From NCBI GenBank assembly GCA_017442465.1, contig JAFRZQ010000235.1:1-8345 (forward strand): 8,345 bases of DNA. The letters run 5' to 3'. The position numbers and the translations under genes are program-made. Position 1 is the stretch's first letter; the number at the start of each line of letters is the position of its first letter. Shown in pieces: positions 1 through 6,361 of the stretch. The stretch comes from Anaerotignum sp. Its GTDB lineage: Bacteria; Bacillota; Clostridia; Lachnospirales; Anaerotignaceae. The notes beneath the pieces were generated by a model. It made no database searches and was not told the origin of the DNA. It saw only the letters and a list, made by a program, of their open reading frames with translations.

Positions 1-1
1 A

Positions 2-892
2 CTGGATGCCCAGGTTTTCTGGGACGAACCCAGCCAGAGCGTAACGGCACTGAAGGGAAATGATGTATTTCTGCTGCACATCGGCAAGGCAGAATTGTAT
101 AAAAACGGTGCAGTGGTTTATACCATGGCTGTTCCCGCCCAGATCGTCAATGACCGCACGCTGGTGCCTTTGCGGGCAGTATCAGAAAGCCTTGGCTGCG
201 AAGTGGCCTGGGATGGTATGGATTATGTGATCGATATTTTCGCAGCAGGCAGTGCGGATGCGCCCTCTTATATCGGACAGGATACGCCCATGAAAGGTGG
301 TTTTTCTGCGAAAGTCAAGGCGCCGGATGGCACTGTGGTGCTGAATGCGGAGCTGAAGTGTGACGAAGTGACCAGCGGAAAGGCAGCCACCATCAATGGC
401 AGTATGGCAAATGAAACCTTTGGACAGGGGCAGGCCTTCCTGCAGACCTATGCAGATAAAGCCCTTGCGGAATATGCGGCGAAGCCCGCCGGCTTCCGTC
501 CCTATTATTATATGGGCACCTACCATCTGACCAGAGAGCAGGATGGCTATACATCCTTCCTGGCATCGGTGACATCCTATGCGGGGGAAGAAGAGACAGT
601 AACTTATTTTTCCCATACCTATGATCTTGCCACAGGGCGGGAAGTGGATCTGGATGATCTGGTTTCCGACAGCCGGAACGATCTGGAATATCTCTGGGAA
701 GTTTCTTTTGGCGCCCTGATCGATGCGGATCCCGGTGCATTCTATGCCAATGCAAAGTCCAGGCTGTTAAAATACATGGACGAAGTATACTTTTATCTGA
801 CAGGAGATGGGATCACCTTCTATCTGTCTCCTGATACCATTGCGCCTCCGGAAACGGGCACGGTATCTTTTGCAATTACATACGATTTCTGA
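2..892 (+). CDS. CuAO N-terminal domain / DUF4163-DUF3298 secreted-type protein (5' end missing)
   Basis: The reading frame is open from base 2, so the gene starts before the window and only the last 296 residues are seen. The first ~70 residues resemble a copper amine oxidase N-terminal-like repeat (PF07833 type), with VFWDEPSQSV, an IVNDRTLVPLRAVSESLG core and a closing VAWDG. In Clostridia this module is common in exported, wall-associated proteins and does not imply oxidase activity. The rest matches the DUF4163/DUF3298 layout known from RsiV and PdaC relatives: a beta-rich part with YYYMGTYHLTRE, then YDLATGREVDLDDLV, then GDGITFYLSPDTIAPPETG near the end. A signal peptide would lie off the window, so export is inferred. 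A TTG at 95 is in frame but sits inside the CuAO-like fold and is not a credible start. The gene ends in TGA 11 bases before a terminator. The domain call is good; the specific role is unknown. Confidence 0.85.
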   Translation: MDAQVFWDEPSQSVTALKGNDVFLLHIGKAELYKNGAVVYTMAVPAQIVNDRTLVPLRAVSESLGCEVAWDGMDYVIDIFAAGSADAPSYIGQDTPMKGGFSAKVKAPDGTVVLNAELKCDEVTSGKAATINGSMANETFGQGQAFLQTYADKALAEYAAKPAGFRPYYYMGTYHLTREQDGYTSFLASVTSYAGEEETVTYFSHTYDLATGREVDLDDLVSDSRNDLEYLWEVSFGALIDADPGAFYANAKSRLLKYMDEVYFYLTGDGITFYLSPDTIAPPETGTVSFAITYDF

Positions 893-902
893 TGTAAAAC
901 CG

Positions 903-939
903 ACCTCCTTTGGGAAAGATAACCCAAAGGAGGTTTTTT
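903..939 (+). terminator. Rho-independent terminator that contains the next gene's ribosome binding site
   Basis: A perfect 12-bp stem pairs ACCTCCTTTGGG (903-914) with CCCAAAGGAGGT (923-934) around an 8-base loop and runs into six T residues (934-939). It lies 11 bases after the stop codon of the CuAO/DUF3298 gene and looks like its terminator. The 3' arm carries AAAGGAGG, which is placed correctly to be the Shine-Dalgarno sequence of the hydrolase whose ATG is at 941. One element therefore serves as terminator and as SD-masking hairpin in any readthrough transcript. Confidence 0.85.
926..933 (+). promoter_or_regulatory. Ribosome binding site of the hydrolase, masked in a hairpin
   Basis: AAAGGAGG is a near-perfect Shine-Dalgarno sequence with a 7-base spacer to the ATG at 941. 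Every base of it is paired with CCTCCTTT (904-911) in the terminator stem. A transcript starting inside or after the 5' arm would have a free site; readthrough RNA would have it hidden. A weak promoter-like pair, TTGCAA (870-875) and TGTAAA (893-898) with 17-bp spacing, would start RNA near 905, inside the 5' arm. That promoter is only a guess. Confidence 0.75.
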
Positions 940-940
940 C

Positions 941-1888
941 ATGTGCACAGCTGTATGGTTTCAAAACCGTTATTTTGGCAGAAATCTGGATTATGACCGT
1001 TCTTTCGGGGAGCAGGTGGTCATCACGCCCCGAAATTTTATTTTCCCGAGGGGGAATGCGACAGGACATCTGTATGGTATGATCGGCATGGCCCATGTTG
1101 CCGAGGGGTACCCCCTGTATTATGACGCTATGAATGAAAAGGGGCTGGCTATGGCAGGGCTGCTGTTTGACGGAAATGCGGTCTACCATTCACCTGTAAA
1201 TGGGAAAGAGAATATCCCCTCCTGGGCATTGATCCCCCGGGTGCTGGGGCGGTGCAGTTCTGGGGAGGAAGCCTTGCTTCTGCTGCAGCGGGTCTGTATC
1301 ACCAGTGAACCTTTCGGCGAAAACCTGCCGCCCAGCCCTCTCCACTGGATGATTGCTGACAGAGAACGGGCGCTGGTGGTGGAAAGCACGAAAGAAGGAA
1401 TACAGATCTACGAAAATCCTGCGGGAGTTTTGACGAATAATCCACCCTTTCCATTCCATCGGGAAAACCTGCGTCAGTATCTGAACCTGACGGCGGAAGA
1501 GCCGCTGAACCGATTTTCCAAAGCACTGGAACTGCGGGCCTTCAGCCGCGGCATGGGGGCCATGGGGCTGCCGGGGGATGTTTCGTCCCCTTCCCGTTTT
1601 GTGCGGGCGGCCTTTCTGAAAAGCAATGCACTTCCCGGGGAAACGGAAGGGGGAAATATCAGCCAGTTCTTTCATATTCTGGGCGGGGTGGAACAGATCG
1701 AGGGCTGTGTGCGGCTGGAGGACGGGCGGATGGAGAAGACCATCTATTCCTCCTGCTGTGATCTGGAAGAGGGCAGGTATTTTTACCGTACCTATGAAGA
1801 GCTTACGCTCCAAAGCAGATCTTTTGACGAAATAGACCTGAATGGCAGTGAACTGAGCGCAAAGCCGCTCAAACAAAAAAGCGTGTAA
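941..1888 (+). CDS. Choloylglycine hydrolase / penicillin V acylase family amidase (linear amide C-N hydrolase)
   Basis: This 315-aa protein belongs to the Ntn-hydrolase family of conjugated bile acid hydrolases and penicillin V acylases, which cleave linear amides with an N-terminal Cys. The start is fixed by MCTAV: Met removal exposes the nucleophile Cys2. Other family landmarks are FGRNLDY (Arg14, Asp17), MNEKGLAMAGL (64-74), LHWMIAD (134-140), GVLTNNP with Asn166 in the oxyanion position, and SRFVRAAF with Arg219. Length is typical (~315-330 aa). There is no signal peptide, so it should be cytoplasmic. Aligned from memory to Clostridium perfringens bile salt hydrolase, the position of Asn82 is Leu75 (GLLFDG). 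Classical bile salt hydrolases have Asn there and penicillin V acylases have Tyr, so the substrate is uncertain: conjugated bile acids, N-acyl amino acids or another amide are all possible. It appears to be a single-gene unit between two terminators. Confidence 0.92.
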   Translation: MCTAVWFQNRYFGRNLDYDRSFGEQVVITPRNFIFPRGNATGHLYGMIGMAHVAEGYPLYYDAMNEKGLAMAGLLFDGNAVYHSPVNGKENIPSWALIPRVLGRCSSGEEALLLLQRVCITSEPFGENLPPSPLHWMIADRERALVVESTKEGIQIYENPAGVLTNNPPFPFHRENLRQYLNLTAEEPLNRFSKALELRAFSRGMGAMGLPGDVSSPSRFVRAAFLKSNALPGETEGGNISQFFHILGGVEQIEGCVRLEDGRMEKTIYSSCCDLEEGRYFYRTYEELTLQSRSFDEIDLNGSELSAKPLKQKSV

Positions 1889-1908
1889 AATACACGCTTT
1901 TTTTGTTT
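1871..1908. terminator. Bidirectional terminator between convergent genes
   Basis: The core stem is GCGTGTA (1881-1887), loop AAA, TACACGC (1891-1897). It is flanked by an A-run on the left and a seven-T run (1898-1904) on the right, so each strand reads stem plus U-tract. The plus-strand hydrolase stop codon TAA (1886-1888) lies inside the stem and loop. The minus-strand gene stops at 1917, just upstream on its own strand. It most likely ends both transcripts. Confidence 0.9.
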
Positions 1909-1916
1909 TATAGGGA

Positions 1917-2951
1917 TCAGAAGCAATAAACATCTTCGCCCAGATCCATGTCCATATCTGTATTAAGGATATCATTTTCCATCATTTCCAGTTCTTCATC
2001 GCTGGCTTTTTCTGCTTCCTTACGGTTTTCCATAAAGGATGCGATGCTTTCAAAGCCTTCGTGGATTTTATCGATGCCACTCTGCAGCAGAGGGGAAATA
2101 CGTACAGATGCTTTCTGGGGCAGGTCGGCTGCGGCTGCAAACAGGCCTGCTGCCAGGAAGATGGATGCAAGAATGGCCACGAAGCTATGGATGCCCAGTT
2201 CCAGCAGGAAGAGTTCAAAGCAGATCATTGCAGTCAGGATGGCGAGAGTCAGGATCGCTTCTGCTGCACTTTCTGTGATCTGGCCCAGTTTTACTGCGTT
2301 AGCTGCTTTCTGCATATATACGTAGCTGGATGCCCAGACAGCGGCTTCTTCAGGGGAAGTTTCGCCTTCCTGCTCCAGATACAGATACATGGCAGCGGCA
2401 CATTTCAGCTGCAGGTGTTCTTTTGCTGTGATCGCGGCGTTTGGAGCAAAGGCTTCATATTTTGCCAGTCTTTTTGCCATGCGGCGAATTGCTTTGGGAG
2501 AAAGCTCCATTTTTTTCACTCTTTTCAGCAGCTGATCCCGCAGCTGCAGTTCCTGAGCGACATCATTTCCCAGAGGGTTCACTTCTCTGGCTCTTTCATA
2601 CAGGGTGTATACGCTGACGCCGCGTTCCAGTTCGGCGATCAGGTCATCGTCACAAAAAGCATCCAGATTGAATGTGATGCGGTCCATGATGGCGATGCGT
2701 TCTGCCAGGGGTTTTTCTTCGATGGCTTTGAACAGGGGAGCCATGGCGGAAGCGATGTCATCCTGCACTTCTACATAGCGTGCGTCAAAGGCATTGACGT
2801 TGGTGAGGATTTTTTCTGCTGCATCCAGAGCTTCTTCACTGCGCAGGTTGTGGTCTGCGGCGATCTTTGCCAGGCCGGCCTCAATGTTTTCGCTGTTTCT
2901 GATGATTTCCATGAATGTATAAATACTTTCGTTATGATTCAGTTTTGTCAT
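1917..2951 (-). CDS. Helical membrane-anchored protein, paralogue 1 (unrecognised family)
   Basis: I do not recognise this 344-aa protein by name. Residues 1-230 look almost wholly alpha-helical and charged. Two hydrophobic segments follow (about 231-251 and 256-275) with a very short connecting turn, forming a membrane hairpin that puts both ends on the same side, presumably the cytoplasm. The tail (about 276-344) is helical then strongly acidic, ending in a DMDMDLGED stretch. It shares blocks with the neighbours at 3067-3966 and 4165-5277: RIAIMDRITF...FCDDD (85-103), LYERA (117-121), RDQLL (138-142) and ELSPKA (149-154). ATG at 2951 is chosen over the in-frame GTG at 2960 because that GTG is part of the GGAGGTG ribosome binding site, and because the resulting MTK- start matches MTEK- and MTDK- in the paralogues. 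It is probably cotranscribed with the 299-aa gene. Function unknown. Confidence 0.85.
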   Translation of the reverse strand: MTKLNHNESIYTFMEIIRNSENIEAGLAKIAADHNLRSEEALDAAEKILTNVNAFDARYVEVQDDIASAMAPLFKAIEEKPLAERIAIMDRITFNLDAFCDDDLIAELERGVSVYTLYERAREVNPLGNDVAQELQLRDQLLKRVKKMELSPKAIRRMAKRLAKYEAFAPNAAITAKEHLQLKCAAAMYLYLEQEGETSPEEAAVWASSYVYMQKAANAVKLGQITESAAEAILTLAILTAMICFELFLLELGIHSFVAILASIFLAAGLFAAAADLPQKASVRISPLLQSGIDKIHEGFESIASFMENRKEAEKASDEELEMMENDILNTDMDMDLGEDVYCF

Positions 2952-2957
2952 AGTGGA

Positions 2958-2964
2958 CACCTCC
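2958..2964 (-). promoter_or_regulatory. Ribosome binding site deciding the start of paralogue 1
   Basis: On the minus strand GGAGGTG lies 6 bases before the ATG at 2951. Its last three bases are the in-frame GTG that would otherwise lengthen the protein by three residues, so the GTG cannot be the start. Confidence 0.8.
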
Positions 2965-2985
2965 GTGTTGGTTTCGTTTTTGTTT

Positions 2986-2999
2986 TTCTGATATCAGAA
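2986..2999. promoter_or_regulatory. Perfect 14-bp palindrome ahead of paralogue 1 (possible operator)
   Basis: TTCTGATATCAGAA is a perfect palindrome with no spacer. It lies in the 115-bp gap (2952-3066) between the 299-aa gene and paralogue 1, about 35 bases before the start codon of paralogue 1. It could be an operator, or half of it could overlap a TATTCT -10-like element on the minus strand. The same gap holds a weak 5-bp hairpin (CGGGG 3008-3012 with CCCCG 3028-3032) that lacks a T-run on either strand, and no convincing terminator. Readthrough from the 299-aa gene is therefore likely. Confidence 0.35.
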
Positions 3000-3066
3000 T
3001 ATCTTAGCGGGGAGAAAAAATCATGCCCCCCGTCTGAAAATTTTCCGTTATTTTTATCTTTTCATT

Positions 3067-3966
3067 TTATGCAGTTTCTTTGGAAGAACGGGAGCGGGTC
3101 CGTCTGTGCATAAGAAGGGAGAGGATCCCGCGGCTCAGTCGTTCCTTCCTCTGGTCTAACTCCTGATACAGCAGAAGGCCGGAGATGATGCTTAATGTTT
3201 CTGCCAGAAACAGGGGCAGATCATAGTACTCCAGGAAAACTTCTGTAAGGAAGAGGGTAATCAGGATGCCGAAAATGAGGATGGCTGCGGATATACCTTT
3301 TTCAATGGGCTGCAGAGGATAGAGTTCCAGCTGGGTATTTTGGACTGCCCGGGAAACGGCTTCGGCGGAAGACATACCGCAGAGGCACAGATGCAGGGCG
3401 GTTGCGGCACGCAGCAGGAAGGCATCCATGGCCATAGCCAGAATATTGCTGATGTAAAATTCTCCTTCAGACAGCTGTTTTGTCAGATATTTTGTGGAAA
3501 CAGGAGAAAGATTCAGCTGTGTGATGCCCGTGAGCAGGTGGTCTCTCTGCAGGATCTCCTCGGCAAGGCTGTCTTCGTGATCCTCTTCGAAAATTTTCTC
3601 ATAAAGATCGGAGAAGGAAGGAGCTTCTTCAAAAGCGCACAGCAGCCCTTCATCGGAAAAAACCTCCATGGCAAAATTCATGCGGCGCAGGATGCCCACC
3701 CGGATCTCCGCGTCTCTGGGCAGCAGTTCCTGCAGATAGAAGGTGTTCAGGGCGTTGCAGACGGCGGGGTCAGGTGCTTTTACGGGCATTTTGTATGAGG
3801 AAAGATGAGATATGATCTCATCTGCCAGGGCATGGCTTTCTCCTGCGGGCTGGTGATACCGGGTCTCGGCGATCAAAGCCAGGCCTTCCCGGGTCGTCTC
3901 ACAATTTTTCATCAGTTCCAGGTTTTTCTGCATATTTACGGCGCTGATTTTATTTTTTTCAGTCAT
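3067..3966 (-). CDS. Helical membrane-anchored protein, paralogue 2 (unrecognised family)
   Basis: A 299-aa protein of the same unnamed family. It has a helical N-terminal region (1-224), hydrophobic segments at about 225-244 and 249-267 with a short turn, and a short tail (268-299). Blocks shared with the other members are RVGILRRMNF and FSDEG (89-107), LYEKIF (121-126), RDHLL (141-145) and NLSPVS (152-157), at nearly the same spacing as in paralogues 1 and 3. Unlike the others, the tail is basic (RRTRSRSSK) and short. The ATG at 3966 follows a good AGGAGGG ribosome binding site (3973-3979). The gene is divergent from the 370-aa gene across a 198-bp region and lies upstream of paralogue 1, with which it is probably cotranscribed. 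The role is unknown; the shared layout suggests a partner or variant subunit of the same assembly. Confidence 0.85.
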   Translation of the reverse strand: MTEKNKISAVNMQKNLELMKNCETTREGLALIAETRYHQPAGESHALADEIISHLSSYKMPVKAPDPAVCNALNTFYLQELLPRDAEIRVGILRRMNFAMEVFSDEGLLCAFEEAPSFSDLYEKIFEEDHEDSLAEEILQRDHLLTGITQLNLSPVSTKYLTKQLSEGEFYISNILAMAMDAFLLRAATALHLCLCGMSSAEAVSRAVQNTQLELYPLQPIEKGISAAILIFGILITLFLTEVFLEYYDLPLFLAETLSIISGLLLYQELDQRKERLSRGILSLLMHRRTRSRSSKETA

Positions 3967-4164
3967 ATATATCCCTCCTGTATTTGGTCAGATGCGTTAA
4001 TGATCCTTTGTTAGGGACAGCATATCCGAAGGGAAAAAGAGAAAACAGGACGTCTGATGAAAAAAAGCAGTGACCGATTTTTTTCATCCCGGGAATTGCA
4101 GAGAGGTCTTTTTCGTGGAATAATAAGGATAAGAACAGAAACCGTATCGAGAGGAGGATGCGAT
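3967..4164. promoter_or_regulatory. Divergent promoter region between paralogues 2 and 3
   Basis: This 198-bp gap separates two divergently transcribed paralogues and should hold both promoters. Toward the plus-strand gene there is TTGCAG (4096-4101), 17 bp, then AATAAT (4119-4124), which would start RNA near 4131 and give a leader of roughly 34 bases. Toward the minus-strand gene only a weak candidate is seen: a TATGCT -10-like box (complement of 4019-4024) with a poor -35. No clear operator repeat is visible. Confidence 0.4.
4151..4158 (+). promoter_or_regulatory. Ribosome binding site deciding the start of paralogue 3
   Basis: GAGGAGGA lies 6 bases before the ATG at 4165. The in-frame ATG at 4057 has no comparable site and would lie upstream of the likely transcription start, so the 36 extra residues it would add are probably not translated. 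Confidence 0.8.
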
Positions 4165-5277
4165 ATGACAGATAAACAGAAAACGATTTTTCATGAAGAT
4201 AATATAAAAAATATCCGTGACGGCGTTTTGGCAAACGGGAAAAGGAACATCCGCAATACGATGAAAGAAAGACTGGAGAAATCCGGTTATCATTACTGCG
4301 CTGCGGATGTGTCGCGAAGGATCGATGTCTTTGTGATCTACTATGAACAAATGGCGGAGGCACTGATCGATGAACCCGCCCTTGCCATGGAGGAATACTT
4401 CGAAAAACTGAAGGAAAAGAGCGGGGAAAAACGCCTGCGTATCCTGCAGGAGATCGATTTTGGTCTGCAGATTTTTTCGGATGATTTCTATATCTGGCAG
4501 GTGAGAGAGGAAGAAACGGTAAAAAGCCTTTATAAAAAATATGCACGTAGTGTGGAAGGCCGTTCCGCTGAGGAACTGGAAAGAGAGATCTGCAAAAAAG
4601 TGGAGCGGATGAGACTGTCTCCGAAAGCCCTGAGCCGCCTGGAAAAAGCATTGACAAAAGGAAAATCCCCTGTTCTTACGGCGGCGGCCATCGGCAGGGA
4701 AAGCCATGACATCAAATGCATGGCAGCCCTGGAGCTGTTTCTGGAATCCGACGGCCAGATGGATGCTGTGGAAGCGGCCTATATTGCCTGCAATGCCATG
4801 CAGATGCAGGCGGTGGCCGATGCTGTCCATCGGGGCGTGATCGTGGAAAAAGCGGCAACAGCACTGATCATTGCTTCGGTGATCGCGGCGATCCTTATTA
4901 TCGCTTATTATTTCCCTCCTATGCTGGAACTGTACCATGCTATTGGCGAACTGGCACTGCCCAGTGCTACCAATGTGCTGGCCCAGACCCTGGAGGCCAA
5001 TGCGGCAGCCATGAGAATGAAAATGATGATCGGGGTCGGCGGCCTGGCGGTCGGTATCGAGCTGCTGAGAAAGCTGCCGAACTGGATGACCGGCCCCCAT
5101 TACCATTCTGTGGTTTCCGTGGATATGGATGGCGTGCGGGATGGTTTCCGTCAGATGATGGAATGGGAAGAACAGGTGCTGAGAGAAAAGGCTGCCGCAA
5201 AAAAAGAACTGCAGCAGGAAGAAAGTCAGCTGCAGGATGGAATGGTATGGCAGGATGAAGAACTGCAGCTGGGATAA
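4165..5277 (+). CDS. Helical membrane-anchored protein, paralogue 3 (unrecognised family)
   Basis: This 370-aa member is encoded on the opposite strand from its relatives. Shared blocks are RLRILQEIDF and FSDD (90-107), SLYKKYA (121-127) and RLSPKALSRL (150-159). The stretch 178-230 (KCMAALELFLE, then EAAYIACNAMQMQAV) closely parallels the same region of paralogue 1 (LKCAAAMYLYLE, AAVWASSYVYMQ). Hydrophobic segments lie at about 231-250 and 285-303. The intervening loop (251-284) is much longer than in paralogues 1 and 2. The C-terminal tail is a charged helix (likely coiled coil, 325-355) ending acidic and Gln-rich. The chosen start gives MTDKQK, matching MTEKNK of paralogue 2. It is divergent from paralogue 2 and convergent with paralogue 4. 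Biochemical role unknown. Confidence 0.85.
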   Translation: MTDKQKTIFHEDNIKNIRDGVLANGKRNIRNTMKERLEKSGYHYCAADVSRRIDVFVIYYEQMAEALIDEPALAMEEYFEKLKEKSGEKRLRILQEIDFGLQIFSDDFYIWQVREEETVKSLYKKYARSVEGRSAEELEREICKKVERMRLSPKALSRLEKALTKGKSPVLTAAAIGRESHDIKCMAALELFLESDGQMDAVEAAYIACNAMQMQAVADAVHRGVIVEKAATALIIASVIAAILIIAYYFPPMLELYHAIGELALPSATNVLAQTLEANAAAMRMKMMIGVGGLAVGIELLRKLPNWMTGPHYHSVVSVDMDGVRDGFRQMMEWEEQVLREKAAAKKELQQEESQLQDGMVWQDEELQLG

Positions 5278-5291
5278 AAGAGAAGAAATGA

Positions 5292-5324
5292 AAAAATGGA
5301 ACCTATATAAAAGGTTCCATTTTT
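5292..5324. terminator. Bidirectional terminator between paralogues 3 and 4
   Basis: A perfect 13-bp inverted repeat pairs AAAAATGGAACCT (5292-5304) with AGGTTCCATTTTT (5312-5324) around a 7-base loop. The A-run and T-run at the ends give a U-tract on each strand. It sits between the stop of the plus-strand gene (5277) and the stop of the minus-strand gene (5333), so it should terminate both. Confidence 0.9.
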
Positions 5325-5332
5325 ATATGTCG

Positions 5333-6349
5333 TTATTCCAGAGTGAGATGTTCTTTTTCTGTTGTAAATGTATCTTCTTCTGTTTCATCGATGAGATCGA
5401 AAGAGGTATTTTCCTCCGCGATCTCACTTTGCTGATATTCTTCCACGGGGATCACATAGGGTTCCAGTAATTTTACCCGGGAAAGATGCAGATCCTCTTC
5501 TTCTGCCAGCTCCTGAAGGATCTCCTCTGTCTGGGGAACGGTATGCTTCAGGGATGCCATGGCTTTGCGGAGAACATCGGTGAGGATCAAAACGCTTCCG
5601 CTGAACAGGCTGGTGAAAACACCGCTGAGGATGCCGGCTGCCAGAAGCAGCAGGAGAGATGTTTTCTTCGCGGCTTTTCTGCGGTCATTGGCTTCGGCTC
5701 CGTCGATATATTCCTTCTGCAGGACAAGGGCGGTCTGCTGATCGGCCATTTCCTGACAAACGCAGGTCACGATCTGTTTCAGGGTCACTTCCCGGGGGCA
5801 GCCCTCCAGTTCGCCTTTTTTTGCCATGCAGTAAAGGATCATGGCGGTCAGGGCGGTGGAAAGTTCCTTGCTGACACGGCCTGTCAGGTAAAAGTAAAGC
5901 TGGCCGTGGTCAGAAAGCTGTCCTTCCTCCTGCAGCTGCAGCAGGGAAAGGGTCTCTTTCATCAGTCGTTCGCGGACTTCTTCGGAAGGTTCGCCTGTCA
6001 TCTCGCCGGGGGCATCGGTTCCGGCAAGGCTGCAAAGACCTTCGGAAAAATCGTGCAGGATCTGGCATTGTTTTTCTGCGGGAAGCCCCTGCAGCAGATG
6101 CTCCAGAATGATGCGGCTGCCGTGGGCCGGTTCTTCCAGCTGCAGTTCATAGCAGGCCTGAAAAATTGCCATCTGGGTCAGCAGTTCTTCTGCCGCAAGT
6201 CTGCCCTGCAGGACAGAGCCGGTCCCCATCAGTTCCTGAAAGGCCTTGCTCAGTACATCTTTTGCGGACATATCCGGGGTGCAGCGGGCCAGCAGGTCTT
6301 CTGCGTATGTGGTGATGTAGTCTGTTTCGGCTTTGGGGATGTGTATCAT
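5333..6349 (-). CDS. Divergent helical membrane-anchored protein, paralogue 4, coupled to the AAA+ ATPase gene
   Basis: This 338-aa protein is the most diverged of the four. The likely correspondences are FQACYELQLEEPA (63-75) with the YYEQ...DEPA region of paralogue 3, and QILHDFSEGL (96-105) with RILQEIDFGL. The clear FSDD and LSP blocks are missing. A basic stretch, RRKAAKK (223-229), precedes a hydrophobic region (about 231-256) that could be one long or two short membrane helices. By the positive-inside rule the N-terminal domain would be cytoplasmic. The tail (273-338) is strongly acidic. It starts 6 bases after the ATPase stop codon, and its ribosome binding site overlaps that stop, so the two are in one operon and probably translated in a coupled way. 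It is the best candidate for a direct partner of the ATPase, by inference from position. Its assignment to the family is moderate, resting on layout and short matches. Confidence 0.8.
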   Translation of the reverse strand: MIHIPKAETDYITTYAEDLLARCTPDMSAKDVLSKAFQELMGTGSVLQGRLAAEELLTQMAIFQACYELQLEEPAHGSRIILEHLLQGLPAEKQCQILHDFSEGLCSLAGTDAPGEMTGEPSEEVRERLMKETLSLLQLQEEGQLSDHGQLYFYLTGRVSKELSTALTAMILYCMAKKGELEGCPREVTLKQIVTCVCQEMADQQTALVLQKEYIDGAEANDRRKAAKKTSLLLLLAAGILSGVFTSLFSGSVLILTDVLRKAMASLKHTVPQTEEILQELAEEEDLHLSRVKLLEPYVIPVEEYQQSEIAEENTSFDLIDETEEDTFTTEKEHLTLE

Positions 6350-6355
6350 TTTTTA

Positions 6356-6361
6356 TCACCT
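6356..6361 (-). promoter_or_regulatory. Ribosome binding site overlapping the ATPase stop codon
   Basis: On the minus strand AGGTGA lies 6 bases before the ATG at 6349. Its last three bases are the TGA stop of the AAA+ gene. It matches part of the extended anti-SD complement (AGGAGGTGA). The arrangement favours reinitiation and fixed stoichiometry between the two proteins. Confidence 0.65.

Noticed and set aside
2952..2960. GTG start for paralogue 1
   Set aside because: The GTG is part of the GGAGGTG ribosome binding site of the ATG at 2951.
3008..3032. G-rich hairpin between paralogues 2 and 1 as a terminator
   Set aside because: The stem is only 5 bp with a 15-base loop and has no U-tract after it on either strand.
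2061..3113. A 350-codon open frame on the plus strand opposite paralogue 1
   Set aside because: It spans the whole complementary gene and the intergenic gap, has a Cys/Phe-rich composition and no start signals. Paralogue 1 is supported by its relatives and its ribosome binding site.
3803..3823. Perfect 9-bp inverted repeat with a 3-base centre
   Set aside because: It lies inside the coding region of paralogue 2, has no T-run on either strand and is probably a chance result of the local codons. It is noted only because the match is perfect.
4057..4164. In-frame N-terminal extension of paralogue 3 from an upstream ATG
   Set aside because: It has no ribosome binding site and lies upstream of the probable promoter. 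The ATG at 4165 has GAGGAGGA at the right distance and gives an N-terminus like the paralogues.
4084..5106. A 340-codon open frame on the minus strand opposite paralogue 3
   Set aside because: It is antisense to a gene with clear sequence relatives and a strong ribosome binding site; its translation shows no domain or membrane pattern.
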